From the NCBI GenBank assembly GCA_035655435.1, contig DASRUN010000057.1, positions 1-17,555 on the forward strand: a stretch of 17,555 nt of DNA, written 5' to 3'. Source of the stretch: UBA493 sp035655435. GTDB taxonomy: Archaea > Iainarchaeota > Iainarchaeia > Iainarchaeales > Iainarchaeaceae. Below the pieces are notes generated by a model that searched no databases, was not told the origin of the DNA, and was given only the letters and a program-made list of their open reading frames with translations. Below, piece by piece: positions 6,217-12,491 of the stretch (its first letter is position 1; each line of letters begins with the position of its first letter). The position numbers and the translations under genes are program-made.

Positions 6217-6786
6217 GTGAAAGAGATAAGATTGCATGGAAGGGCGGGCCAGGGTATGGTTACCGGAGCTGAATTGATAGCTTTGGCGGCAAATTTTGAA
6301 GGCAAGAACAGCCAGGCTTTCCCGTTTTTCGGTTCTGAAAAAAGAGGTCCCCCGGTTGAAGCCTATACAAGAATTGATAATAAGCCAATTACAATCCACG
6401 AGGAAATTGCGGAACCGGATGTTGTGATTGTTGCAGATCCCTCAATCATGCATGAGGTTGATGTTTGCGCCGGTCTCAAAAAAGACGGCATTGTAATTGT
6501 GAATTCTGAAAAAAAAGCAAGCGAATTGAAATTGAATGCAAAAAGAATTTTCACAGTTAATGCAACCAACATCGCTTTGAAGCATTTCAACAAATTAATT
6601 TTCAACACTGTAATGCTTGGCGCTTTCTGCAAAGTAACAGATATTGTTAAAATTGAAAGTGTGAAAAGAGCTATCAAGGAAAAACTTTCGGAAAAATTTC
6701 CTCAAAATGTTGTTGAGGCAAACATTAATGCTATCCAAGAAGTTTATGATACAATGAAAGTTGAAAAAGTCAAGGTGAAAAAATGA
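6217..6786 (+). CDS. porG: Pyruvate:ferredoxin oxidoreductase gamma subunit
   Basis: This is the gamma subunit of a four-subunit 2-oxoacid:ferredoxin oxidoreductase, which decarboxylates pyruvate to acetyl-CoA and CO2 while reducing ferredoxin. The 189-aa product has the family start EIRLHGRAGQG (3-13) and FGSEKRGPPVEAY (39-51), with later VVIVADPS and a basic C-terminus; these are typical of PorG/VorG. The GTG at 6217 is used because it places the first strand correctly and sits 29 nt from the TATA box. The delta, alpha and beta genes follow in the common archaeal order G-D-A-B. Substrate choice (pyruvate versus branched-chain 2-oxoacids) rests mainly on the alpha and beta subunits. Confidence 0.92.
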   Translation: MKEIRLHGRAGQGMVTGAELIALAANFEGKNSQAFPFFGSEKRGPPVEAYTRIDNKPITIHEEIAEPDVVIVADPSIMHEVDVCAGLKKDGIVIVNSEKKASELKLNAKRIFTVNATNIALKHFNKLIFNTVMLGAFCKVTDIVKIESVKRAIKEKLSEKFPQNVVEANINAIQEVYDTMKVEKVKVKK

Positions 6787-6807
6787 ACCCGCGCAGCTTT
6801 TTTTTGA

Positions 6808-6832
6808 TCAAACTTTTTTCCAAAAAGTTTGA
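6808..6832 (+). other. Perfect 11-bp hairpin between porG and porD, touching the porD ribosome site
   Basis: TCAAACTTTTT (6808-6818) and AAAAAGTTTGA (6822-6832) are perfect inverted copies around a 3-nt loop (TCC). A T8 run (6798-6805) precedes it. The right arm ends inside the GAGGTGA ribosome site of porD (6831-6837). The structure could tune porD translation, act as a processing or stability element between porG and porD, or cause partial termination. None of these is shown by the sequence alone. Confidence 0.6.
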
Positions 6833-6841
6833 GGTGAAACA

Positions 6842-7090
6842 ATGAACATCCCGCATGCAAAACCCGGAACAAGTGCTGAAAACTTAACAGGAGAATGGAA
6901 AGCTTACATGCCCTTGGTTAATGGAGACAAATGTATCAAGTGCGGAATTTGCCAGAATTTTTGCCCTGAAGGAATAATGGGTGTGGTTAAAAAAATTCCC
7001 GAAATTGATTATGAATACTGTAAAGGCTGCAGCATCTGCGCAAACGAATGTCCCGTAAAGTGCATTGCAATGGAAAGGGTCGGGGAATAA
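6842..7090 (+). CDS. porD: Pyruvate:ferredoxin oxidoreductase delta subunit (2x[4Fe-4S] ferredoxin-like)
   Basis: The delta subunit carries electrons from the catalytic TPP/[4Fe-4S] centre of PorB to external ferredoxin. The 82-aa product has two complete CxxCxxCxxxCP motifs: Cys 31/34/37/41 and Cys 60/63/66/70, each followed by Pro, enough for two [4Fe-4S] clusters. The N-terminal segment (about 1-30, with GTSAENLTGEWKAYMP) matches the non-cluster extension typical of PorD. A strong ribosome site GAGGTGA (6831-6837) lies 4 nt before the ATG. The porD stop codon abuts the porA ATG, so the two are translated in tandem. A hairpin immediately upstream may adjust its expression. Confidence 0.93.
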   Translation: MNIPHAKPGTSAENLTGEWKAYMPLVNGDKCIKCGICQNFCPEGIMGVVKKIPEIDYEYCKGCSICANECPVKCIAMERVGE

Positions 7091-8242
7091 ATGCTAAAAA
7101 CAAAAGAGGGAGCAAGAGTTATTGGAGAAATGGCCGCAAATTGCAAAATAGATGTGTGCGCATGCTATCCTATTACTCCAACAACACACTTGACGGAAGA
7201 ATTGAACAAGTATTATGCCGACGGAAAAATTCCGGAATACATTACCGTTGAATCAGAATTTTCGGCTTTGAGTGCTTTGGTTGGTGCAAGCGCTACCGGT
7301 GCAAGAACATTTACTACGACCGGCGGACAAGGACTTTTGTTAATGCACGAAGTTTTGTTCAGTGCAGCAGGAATGAGACTTCCAATTGTAATGCTTGTAG
7401 GGAACAGAGCGGTTTCATCTCCATTAAATATTTGGAATGATGAGCAAGATACAATAAGCCAGCGCGATTCCGGTTGGATTCAAATTTATTGCAGAAACAA
7501 TCAGGAAGCCGTCGATTCTTTGCCGCAGGCTTTTTACGTCGCCGAAAAAATTTTGCTTCCGGTAATGGTTTGTGTTGACGGACATTATCTAACTCATGCC
7601 GTTGAACAAGTTGATGTTGTTCCAGAAGAAAAAGTTCACAAATTTTTGCCTCCCTACAAATATCCTTTGAAGCTTGATCCGGAAAATCCTGTTTCGCTTG
7701 GTGTTTACGCAAACCCGACTCATTACCAGGATTTCAGAATGGATGTTGTAACTGATATGTTTGAAGCAAAAAAACTTTTGATTGAAGCCGGCAAGGCATG
7801 GGCGAAGATTTCTGGAAGAGAATATGGTTTGATGAACGCTTACAAAACAAAAGATGCCGATAGAATAATTTTGGGTTTGGGTTCCGTTATGGATAATGTT
7901 TTTACTGTTGTTGATGATCTCCGCGAACAAGGTGAAAAAGTGGGGGCGTTACACTTAAGAGTTTTCAGGCCTTTTCCTGCCGAAGAGCTTGCGGAAATTT
8001 TGAAGGGCAAAAAAGTCGGGGTTATTGATAGGGACATTAGTATTGGAGGTGCAGCGCCCTTGTATTTGGAAGTTCTTGAAGCTTTGAACGGCCAGAAAGC
8101 AGAAGTTTCAAGCTTTTTCGGTGGTCTTGGAGGGAGAGGAATAAAGCGAAGTCATATTAAGGAATTATTCGATAAAATGAAAGGTTCTCCTGTAAAGGAA
8201 TGGATTACAAAAGAACCCCCAAAAGCTAAGATGAACGGTTGA
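7091..8242 (+). CDS. porA: Pyruvate:ferredoxin oxidoreductase alpha subunit
   Basis: PorA supplies the pyrimidine-binding half of the thiamine-diphosphate site and part of the 2-oxoacid pocket. The 383-aa product has YPITPTT (26-32, the family hallmark for substrate binding), ESEFSAL (54-60), a TTTGGQG segment (75-81) and NIWNDEQDTISQRDSGW (113-129). This last block resembles pyruvate- and isovalerate-type archaeal enzymes more than 2-oxoglutarate types. The C-terminal half contains the transketolase C-like region ending in SFFGGLGGRGI. The ATG directly follows the porD TAA, with GGGGA (7082-7086) upstream as a possible ribosome site. Pyruvate is the most likely substrate, but motif reading alone cannot exclude 2-oxoisovalerate. 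Confidence 0.93.
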   Translation: MLKTKEGARVIGEMAANCKIDVCACYPITPTTHLTEELNKYYADGKIPEYITVESEFSALSALVGASATGARTFTTTGGQGLLLMHEVLFSAAGMRLPIVMLVGNRAVSSPLNIWNDEQDTISQRDSGWIQIYCRNNQEAVDSLPQAFYVAEKILLPVMVCVDGHYLTHAVEQVDVVPEEKVHKFLPPYKYPLKLDPENPVSLGVYANPTHYQDFRMDVVTDMFEAKKLLIEAGKAWAKISGREYGLMNAYKTKDADRIILGLGSVMDNVFTVVDDLREQGEKVGALHLRVFRPFPAEELAEILKGKKVGVIDRDISIGGAAPLYLEVLEALNGQKAEVSSFFGGLGGRGIKRSHIKELFDKMKGSPVKEWITKEPPKAKMNG

Positions 8243-8247
8243 TTTTT

Positions 8248-9156
8248 ATGAGCGAACAATCAGAAATGCATTTGTATGCCCCCGGCCATTCAGGTTGTCC
8301 GGGCTGCGGTCCAAGCAACGCTTTGATACAAATTTGTGACACTCTCGGAAAAGATATTATTGTTGTAAATGCAACGGGCTGCATGGAAATAACTTCTTCG
8401 CAATATCCACAAACCGCGTGGAGAGTTCCTTACATTCACTCTTTGTTTGAAAATGCTCCGGCAGTTGCATCAGGAGTTGCCGCTGCATTGAAAGCTCAAG
8501 GAAACGATCACACAAAAGTTGTTGTAATTGGAGGGGATGGTTCAACTTATGATATTGGCTTTGGTTCTTTGAGCGGAATGCTTGAGCGCGGGGATAATGT
8601 TCTTTATGTTTGTTATGATAACCAACTGTACGCAAATACAGGTGTCCAAAAATCAAGTGCAACTCCTTTTGGAGCAGCAACAACAACAACGGTTGTCGGG
8701 CAAAAGCATAAAGGAAAAGAAACCGAGAGAAAACCGATTGTTGAAATAGTTGCCGCTCACAATATTGCTTACGCAGCTTCAACTTCCATTGCTTATTATG
8801 CCGACATGCAGATGAAATTAAAAAAGGCAAAAGCAATTAACGGCCCGACCTTTGTTGTAATAGACGCCCCGTGTTGTTTGGGTGCAGGTTTTGATGGTGC
8901 GATTACAATGAAGGTTGCAAAGCTTGCGGTTCAATCCAGATTATGGTTTTTGTTCGAAGTTGAGAATGGGCAGTATAAGCTTAATTTTAATCCCGGAAAT
9001 CCAAAGCCTGTGAAGGAATATTTGGAAATGCAGAAAAGGTTCAAGCATTTGAGCGAAGAACAAATAGAACATATTCAGCGTCAGGCAAATGTTACTTACG
9101 AAAACCTTCTTGAAAAGTGCGGAATGGCTCCGAAAAAAGAAGAGCAAAAGCAATAA
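8248..9156 (+). CDS. porB: Pyruvate:ferredoxin oxidoreductase beta subunit (TPP and [4Fe-4S])
   Basis: PorB binds thiamine diphosphate-Mg and the proximal [4Fe-4S] cluster. In the 302-aa product, CPGCG (17-21) and Cys45 supply three cluster ligands, and Cys209 or Cys210 probably the fourth. The TPP motif runs from GDGSTYDIGFG (96-106) through CYDNQLYANTG (122-132), followed by QKSSATPFGA, the typical pyruvate-type pattern. The ATG at 8248 is 5 nt after the porA stop. A TTG at 8239 would overlap porA and adds only three residues, so it is less likely. PorB closes the operon's enzyme set; all four subunits look complete. Confidence 0.94.
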   Translation: MSEQSEMHLYAPGHSGCPGCGPSNALIQICDTLGKDIIVVNATGCMEITSSQYPQTAWRVPYIHSLFENAPAVASGVAAALKAQGNDHTKVVVIGGDGSTYDIGFGSLSGMLERGDNVLYVCYDNQLYANTGVQKSSATPFGAATTTTVVGQKHKGKETERKPIVEIVAAHNIAYAASTSIAYYADMQMKLKKAKAINGPTFVVIDAPCCLGAGFDGAITMKVAKLAVQSRLWFLFEVENGQYKLNFNPGNPKPVKEYLEMQKRFKHLSEEQIEHIQRQANVTYENLLEKCGMAPKKEEQKQ

Positions 9157-9171
9157 TTTCTGCTTATTTTT

Positions 9172-9591
9172 ATGAATGAAAAGCACGGTGTTACCGCCAT
9201 CATTTTTGATGAACAAAATAATAAGCGTTTTTTTCTCGTTCTTCATCGCGTTTTAAATTGGACCGGTTGGGAGTTTGTCAAGGGCGGAATTGACCGGGGC
9301 GAAAATCCCAAAGAAGCTATTTTTAGGGAAATTAAAGAAGAAACAGGAATAAAAAAAGTTAATCTTATTGCAGAACTTTCCGAAAAATATTCTTGGACTG
9401 CAAATAATACAAAATACATTTATGTTCCTTTCATAATGACTGCAAGCATGAATCAAAAAATCAGTTTGGTGCAGGAAGTAATCGAACACGATGATTACAA
9501 GTGGCTCCCGGAAGAAGAGGTTGAAAAGTATTTAACCCACAAAGACAACAAAAGAATTTTCCGCGAAGCGCTTTCAATTATTGGAAAATAA
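9172..9591 (+). CDS. Nudix hydrolase
   Basis: Nudix enzymes hydrolyse a nucleoside diphosphate linked to another group. The 139-aa product contains a complete Nudix box at 38-60 (G, five residues, E, seven residues, REIKEETGI), giving the Mg-binding Glu residues in REIKEE. The phrase WEFVKGGIDRGE before the box resembles diadenosine-polyphosphate hydrolases, but the substrate cannot be read from sequence. The gene begins 15 nt after porB with no TATA box or good ribosome site, so it is probably the last gene of the por transcript. A T-rich convergent spacer follows. Confidence 0.88.
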   Translation: MNEKHGVTAIIFDEQNNKRFFLVLHRVLNWTGWEFVKGGIDRGENPKEAIFREIKEETGIKKVNLIAELSEKYSWTANNTKYIYVPFIMTASMNQKISLVQEVIEHDDYKWLPEEEVEKYLTHKDNKRIFREALSIIGK

Positions 9592-9684
9592 TGCATTGTT
9601 TTATTTCGAATTTTCAATTTTTTGAGTTTTCATTTTTAAAATTTGTTATTTTAATTAAATATTTTTTTGATTATTTGTATTTTT
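9592..9684. terminator. T-rich convergent spacer after the Nudix gene
   Basis: This 93-bp spacer separates converging genes and is extremely AT-rich. On the plus strand it contains repeated thymine runs (including T7 at 9663-9669 and T6 near 9680), the normal archaeal termination signal for the por/Nudix transcript. On the minus strand it is mainly A-rich, so the acylphosphatase transcript may end further inside the Nudix gene. No stem-loop or small gene was seen. Confidence 0.45.
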
Positions 9685-9951
9685 TCATCTTATTTCAAAT
9701 TTTTTAAATTCAGCGTTTGATTCTGAAATATTTGATTCTATTTTTTCCACTCTTCCAAGCGGCGGGCCTTTTTGGAGTTCTTTGAGAAACGCTTCAAGCT
9801 GTTCTCTTGATCCTTCAGCCACAACTTCTACTGTACGATCAGAAAGATTTTTTGCGTATCCTTTTAGTTTCAGTGAATTGGCTTTTTGTGATGCAAAAAA
9901 TCTATAGCCGATGCCTTGGACTCTTCCAAAGACTTTTGCTTCGAGGCGCAT
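9685..9951 (-). CDS. acyP: Acylphosphatase
   Basis: Acylphosphatase hydrolyses carboxyl-phosphate bonds such as those in acetyl phosphate or 1,3-bisphosphoglycerate. The 88-aa product has the expected length and the motif GRVQGIGYRFF (9-19), in which Arg17 is the phosphate-binding Arg, and GYAKNLSDRTVEVVAEG (31-47), in which Asn35 is the catalytic Asn. The usual Gly after Asp in the second motif is Arg, a mild variation. The ATG abuts the stop of the upstream membrane protein gene, with a GAGG ribosome site inside that gene's end, so the two are translationally coupled. It is cytoplasmic, and the gene is last in the minus-strand group. Confidence 0.92.
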   Translation of the reverse strand: MRLEAKVFGRVQGIGYRFFASQKANSLKLKGYAKNLSDRTVEVVAEGSREQLEAFLKELQKGPPLGRVEKIESNISESNAEFKKFEIR

Positions 9952-10422
9952 TTAATCCTCTACAAATAATTTTTCGGATTTTTCAAATATTTTTCCGTTA
10001 ATTGTAAATTTTGCAACAATTGTATATGTTCCAGGCAAAACATTTCCAACAGGGTTTGCAAAATAACCTATTCTTCTTGAAGTATTTTGTGAAAGCACAT
10101 TTATTGTTCCATTGAAGCCTTCATTTTTTGGGAAAACACTGAACTCGCTTGTCTCCTTTATTTGAAGGGAAACGGTTGCATTTTGAGCATCAGTTTCGGT
10201 GTTATTTTGTATAACAACTGTTACTTCCGCAGTTTCCCCTGTTTTTATGGGGTTTTTTGCAAACTCAATTGAAACAGGATTAGAATCAAAACCTTTTAGG
10301 ATAAAATGTCCAACTAAAAATACAACAATAAGTGCCGCGACAGCAAGCAATATCGGTTTCACTTTGTCTCCATTAAGTTCTTTTGGGAGATTAATGTCTA
10401 TTCCTGAATCGTATATGCCCAT
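9952..10422 (-). CDS. Signal-anchored protein with an extracytoplasmic beta-rich domain, unknown function
   Basis: The 156-aa product starts MGIYDSGIDINLPKELNGDK, then has one membrane span (about residues 23-43). About 110 residues follow with alternating hydrophobic strands and N/T-rich turns (SNPVSIEFAKNPIKTGE; TAEVTVVIQNN), resembling CARDB/NEW3-type Ig-like domains of archaeal surface proteins. Several NxT/NxS sites could be glycosylated. Topology is probably N-in with the domain outside the cell. The ATG at 10422 is preferred because an ATTAATA box starts 30 nt upstream; an ATG at 10431 is also open. The gene abuts acylphosphatase. The domain resemblance is by pattern only. Confidence 0.7.
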   Translation of the reverse strand: MGIYDSGIDINLPKELNGDKVKPILLAVAALIVVFLVGHFILKGFDSNPVSIEFAKNPIKTGETAEVTVVIQNNTETDAQNATVSLQIKETSEFSVFPKNEGFNGTINVLSQNTSRRIGYFANPVGNVLPGTYTIVAKFTINGKIFEKSEKLFVED

Positions 10423-10473
10423 GTAAATCATGCCTTTTCTTAAGCTATTAATCTATGGTTCTTGAGTTTTTAT

Positions 10474-10746
10474 TTATTTTGGCAACACGAACAATTGATC
10501 GTCGTTTTTCCCGTCTAAAAACCCAAGCCTAACCCCGGCGTCTATCCATGCATGCGCGTAGGAATAAGCGGCAAGTGCTGTGAGAAGTTTTCCTTCTTTT
10601 TCAAAGTGTATTGCATCATTGTAATAGTTGCGCGCCATTTCGATTAGTTCATTCCCTTTTTCTTTGTCAATAATTCCGACTTTTGCAAGTGCTTTTTTTG
10701 TGAGCTCGCGATATTTTTTGAGTTTCTCCTCGATTTTCTCACTCAT
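10474..10746 (-). CDS. DUF357 family protein
   Basis: This is a 90-aa all-helical archaeal protein. It opens MSEKIEEKLKKYRELTKKAL and has the family core NELIEMARNYYNDAIHFEKEGKLLTALAAYSYAHAWIDAGVRLG (about residues 32-75), which looks like a short helical repeat similar to TPR. The function of DUF357 is not established. The ATG at 10746 overlaps the dph5 stop codon by 8 nt, indicating translational coupling to dph5; a GTG at 10755 is an alternative upstream start. Family assignment is from memory of the conserved pattern, in particular the YA-WIDAGVRLG ending. Confidence 0.8.
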   Translation of the reverse strand: MSEKIEEKLKKYRELTKKALAKVGIIDKEKGNELIEMARNYYNDAIHFEKEGKLLTALAAYSYAHAWIDAGVRLGFLDGKNDDQLFVLPK

Positions 10747-11503
10747 TAAACTCACTCAATACTCTCAATCCTTCTATTTCTTTTTCATTTAATTTTCCAC
10801 ACACAATTAGTGTTTGAGGATAAGAAGAAAATTTTGTTTTTTTTATGTCCTCCATCATGCCGGCTTTTATTTGCCCGTTTCCGGAACCCATTCCTGCTAA
10901 TGCAACAAAAATGCTTTCGCTCAAAATACTGCTTTCGCGTTTCTCTTCAATTCTTTCAAGTAAAGAGATCGCATGGTTTACATCCATCATTTTATTTTCA
11001 TGTTTTTTGATATCCAGCAAGCAAATAGTATGTAACCCTGCTTTTTTGTTTTCAAGAATGGTATCGTAAAAGCTTTCAGGTTCGTAATCCTGTTCGTGGA
11101 AAACAATTGATGTTGTTCTGCCGAACTTGTATCTTTCTAATCCCGTGAATGAAACAAATTCGAAAATGCTCAATCCAGGGATTATTTCTGTTTTGATTTT
11201 TTGTTCATGCGCATCAAGAATTATTTGCAAATGTGTTGTCGCGTTCATTGGATTTCCGAACACACATAAAGCAACTTTTTTTGTTTTTGCTTCGTCGAAA
11301 ATTTTTTGAAACTCTTGTTCAACTTCCTCGCGTTTCAGTTCCGTAACCGCTTTTCCGATTAGATCTTCTAAATCGGCTTTTTTGCCGGTTGAGTAATGCG
11401 AAGTGTATGTTTCCAAATAAACTCTATCACATGCTTTGAGTGCTTCTAATCCTTCAATAGTTAGATGTGAAGGTTTCAATCCAAGGCCGATTAAATAGAG
11501 CAT
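10739..11503 (-). CDS. dph5: Diphthine synthase (Dph5)
   Basis: Dph5 transfers methyl groups from SAM to a modified histidine of elongation factor 2, making diphthine, a modification found only in archaea and eukaryotes. The 254-aa product starts LYLIGLGL, followed by RVYLETYTS (27-35), a FGNPMNATTH segment (family form GDPxxATTH) and PGLSIFEFVSFTGLERYKFG, typical of this SAM-dependent tetrapyrrole-methylase fold. The Asp of GDP is Asn here, a small departure. A TATA-like box (11525-11535, minus) ends about 22 nt before the start, so the mRNA is almost leaderless. The reaction yields SAH, which AhcY (15572) can break down. DUF357 overlaps its end. Confidence 0.9.
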   Translation of the reverse strand: MLYLIGLGLKPSHLTIEGLEALKACDRVYLETYTSHYSTGKKADLEDLIGKAVTELKREEVEQEFQKIFDEAKTKKVALCVFGNPMNATTHLQIILDAHEQKIKTEIIPGLSIFEFVSFTGLERYKFGRTTSIVFHEQDYEPESFYDTILENKKAGLHTICLLDIKKHENKMMDVNHAISLLERIEEKRESSILSESIFVALAGMGSGNGQIKAGMMEDIKKTKFSSYPQTLIVCGKLNEKEIEGLRVLSEFNE

Positions 11504-11524
11504 AATTCAAGGATCTAGGAAAAA

Positions 11525-11535
11525 GCTTTTATATA
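11525..11535 (-). promoter_or_regulatory. TATA box of dph5
   Basis: On the minus strand TATATAAAAGC starts 32 nt before the dph5 ATG, matching the leaderless spacing of other genes here. The upstream edge of the box coincides with the foot of the inverted repeat at 11534-11576, so a protein or structure formed there would overlap the TFB recognition position. Confidence 0.55.
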
Positions 11536-11621
11536 GCAGACCACGAAAGTTTTTCGGCATTTACTGTGGTCTGCTAGACAGCAAACCATGAAAATCAGCC
11601 GGTTTACTTTATTGGTTTGCT
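11534..11621 (-). repeat. Two tandem related hairpins between DUF63 and dph5, with one compensatory base change
   Basis: Unit B pairs TAGCAGACCAC (11534-11544) with GTGGTCTGCTA (11566-11576), 11 perfect bp. Unit A pairs AGCAAACCA (11580-11588) with TGGTTTGCT (11613-11621), 9 perfect bp. The units are imperfect copies; their stems differ by one pair (G-C at 11539/11571 versus A-T at 11584/11617), a compensatory change. Loops share AGTAAA, CCG and TTTC blocks in the same order on the minus strand. In minus-strand RNA the inner arms can also pair across a 4-nt loop with one G-U; in plus-strand RNA the same pairing has an A-C mismatch. The element begins at the DUF63 stop, so it is probably the 3' end of that mRNA. 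Confidence 0.65.
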
Positions 11622-12456
11622 ATAAACACGTTCCCGCGCCTAAAGTGAGAACATCCCTTGTTCCGGTTGCAAATCCGAGTATTATTACAGCAATTTTGAT
11701 GAAATTTCGCAATCGCGTATCTTCTATGTCTTTGTCAACGTAATGGATTATTAGCAATGCCAATACTATTTTGACAACCAAAAAAAGCAATGGATTAACC
11801 CCTAAAATCGAATCACTCAATGGATGCTGTTCCCCGCAATTGTACAAGTTTGTTGCCACAATGGTTGCGGTTGCATCCAGAACCTGTCCTCCGAGAACAA
11901 GTACATTCAGCTTTTCCTTGAAAAAATCCTTTTCCTTTATTTGAGCCAAAAATTTTATTACTAAAGTAACCAGCGCGGCCGCGATGAGAACCAAAAAGAA
12001 CCCGTCCCATGTTTTGAAAACCGTGAAAAGGTACAGAACTATTGGCACTGAGATTAGCAATCCCATTATTGCTAAATTTTTACAAAATTTTTCGTGGTTT
12101 CCATTGGAAGTTTTTTTTGCAATAAATATTCCGAGTATTGCAAGGCCAGCGGTTAAAAACCATATTCCCGGTGTGAAAGTATAAAATCCAAATTCAAGTG
12201 GATTGCATGATTTGGAGAATATTCCAATATCATTCAGCACGCGGAATGCGGATCCGAAAACAACAAACGGAAGAAGCGCAAGCATGAATTTGATATCTAT
12301 TTGTATTTCCTGTTTTTTGAGAAAAGGTATTATGAAAAACCAAACCAAAATAAGTAGAATGAGCGCGTAAACCGATGTATTCACAAAATTGTATCCTTGA
12401 ACCGTTGGATCAATCATGGGTCTGCAAAAATTTTCAAAAATAAAGTCTTCAGCCAT
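11620..12456 (-). CDS. DUF63 family integral membrane protein
   Basis: The 278-aa product is very hydrophobic, with roughly seven or eight membrane spans. It matches the archaeal DUF63 pattern: GYNFVNTSVYALILL near the N-terminus (family form YNPVNTxTYALIL), LLPFVVFGSAFRVLND (about 61-76), FTPGIWFLTAGL, LGGQVLDATATIVA (about 189-202) and a closing GFATGTRDVLTLG. Conserved polar residues in membrane segments (RVLxD, HxLDA-like QVLDA, GxRD) suggest an enzyme or transporter, but no function is established. It ends in TAG at the base of hairpin A. Its promoter appears to be the AATTAATAA box in the 35-bp spacer shared with trm5. Confidence 0.87.
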   Translation of the reverse strand: MAEDFIFENFCRPMIDPTVQGYNFVNTSVYALILLILVWFFIIPFLKKQEIQIDIKFMLALLPFVVFGSAFRVLNDIGIFSKSCNPLEFGFYTFTPGIWFLTAGLAILGIFIAKKTSNGNHEKFCKNLAIMGLLISVPIVLYLFTVFKTWDGFFLVLIAAALVTLVIKFLAQIKEKDFFKEKLNVLVLGGQVLDATATIVATNLYNCGEQHPLSDSILGVNPLLFLVVKIVLALLIIHYVDKDIEDTRLRNFIKIAVIILGFATGTRDVLTLGAGTCL

Positions 12457-12459
12457 TCA

Positions 12460-12489
12460 TTTATAATTCATTGTAAACCGTTATTAATT
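12460..12489. promoter_or_regulatory. Overlapping divergent promoters of DUF63 and trm5
   Basis: The spacer between the two start codons is only 35 bp. TTTATAATT (12460-12468) lies 32 nt before the trm5 ATG. On the minus strand, AATTAATAA (12489-12481) lies 33 nt before the DUF63 ATG. Each TATA box therefore sits close to the other gene's expected transcription start, so two initiation complexes should not fit at once. Confidence 0.5.
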
Positions 12490-12491
12490 TT

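Noticed and set aside
8357..8836. Long antisense frame inside porB, and similar ones inside purM and porA
   Set aside because: They lie opposite strongly conserved coding sequence and show no family motifs; they arise from codon bias of the real gene.
11534..11621. Possible minimal CRISPR array or tRNA-like gene
   Set aside because: There are only two units, each a self-complementary hairpin, with no repeat-spacer pattern; no cloverleaf or T-loop motif fits.
11588..11740. Plus-strand frame of about 50 codons starting in hairpin A and running antisense to the end of DUF63
   Set aside because: No promoter or ribosome site, and it lies opposite a well-supported membrane protein gene.
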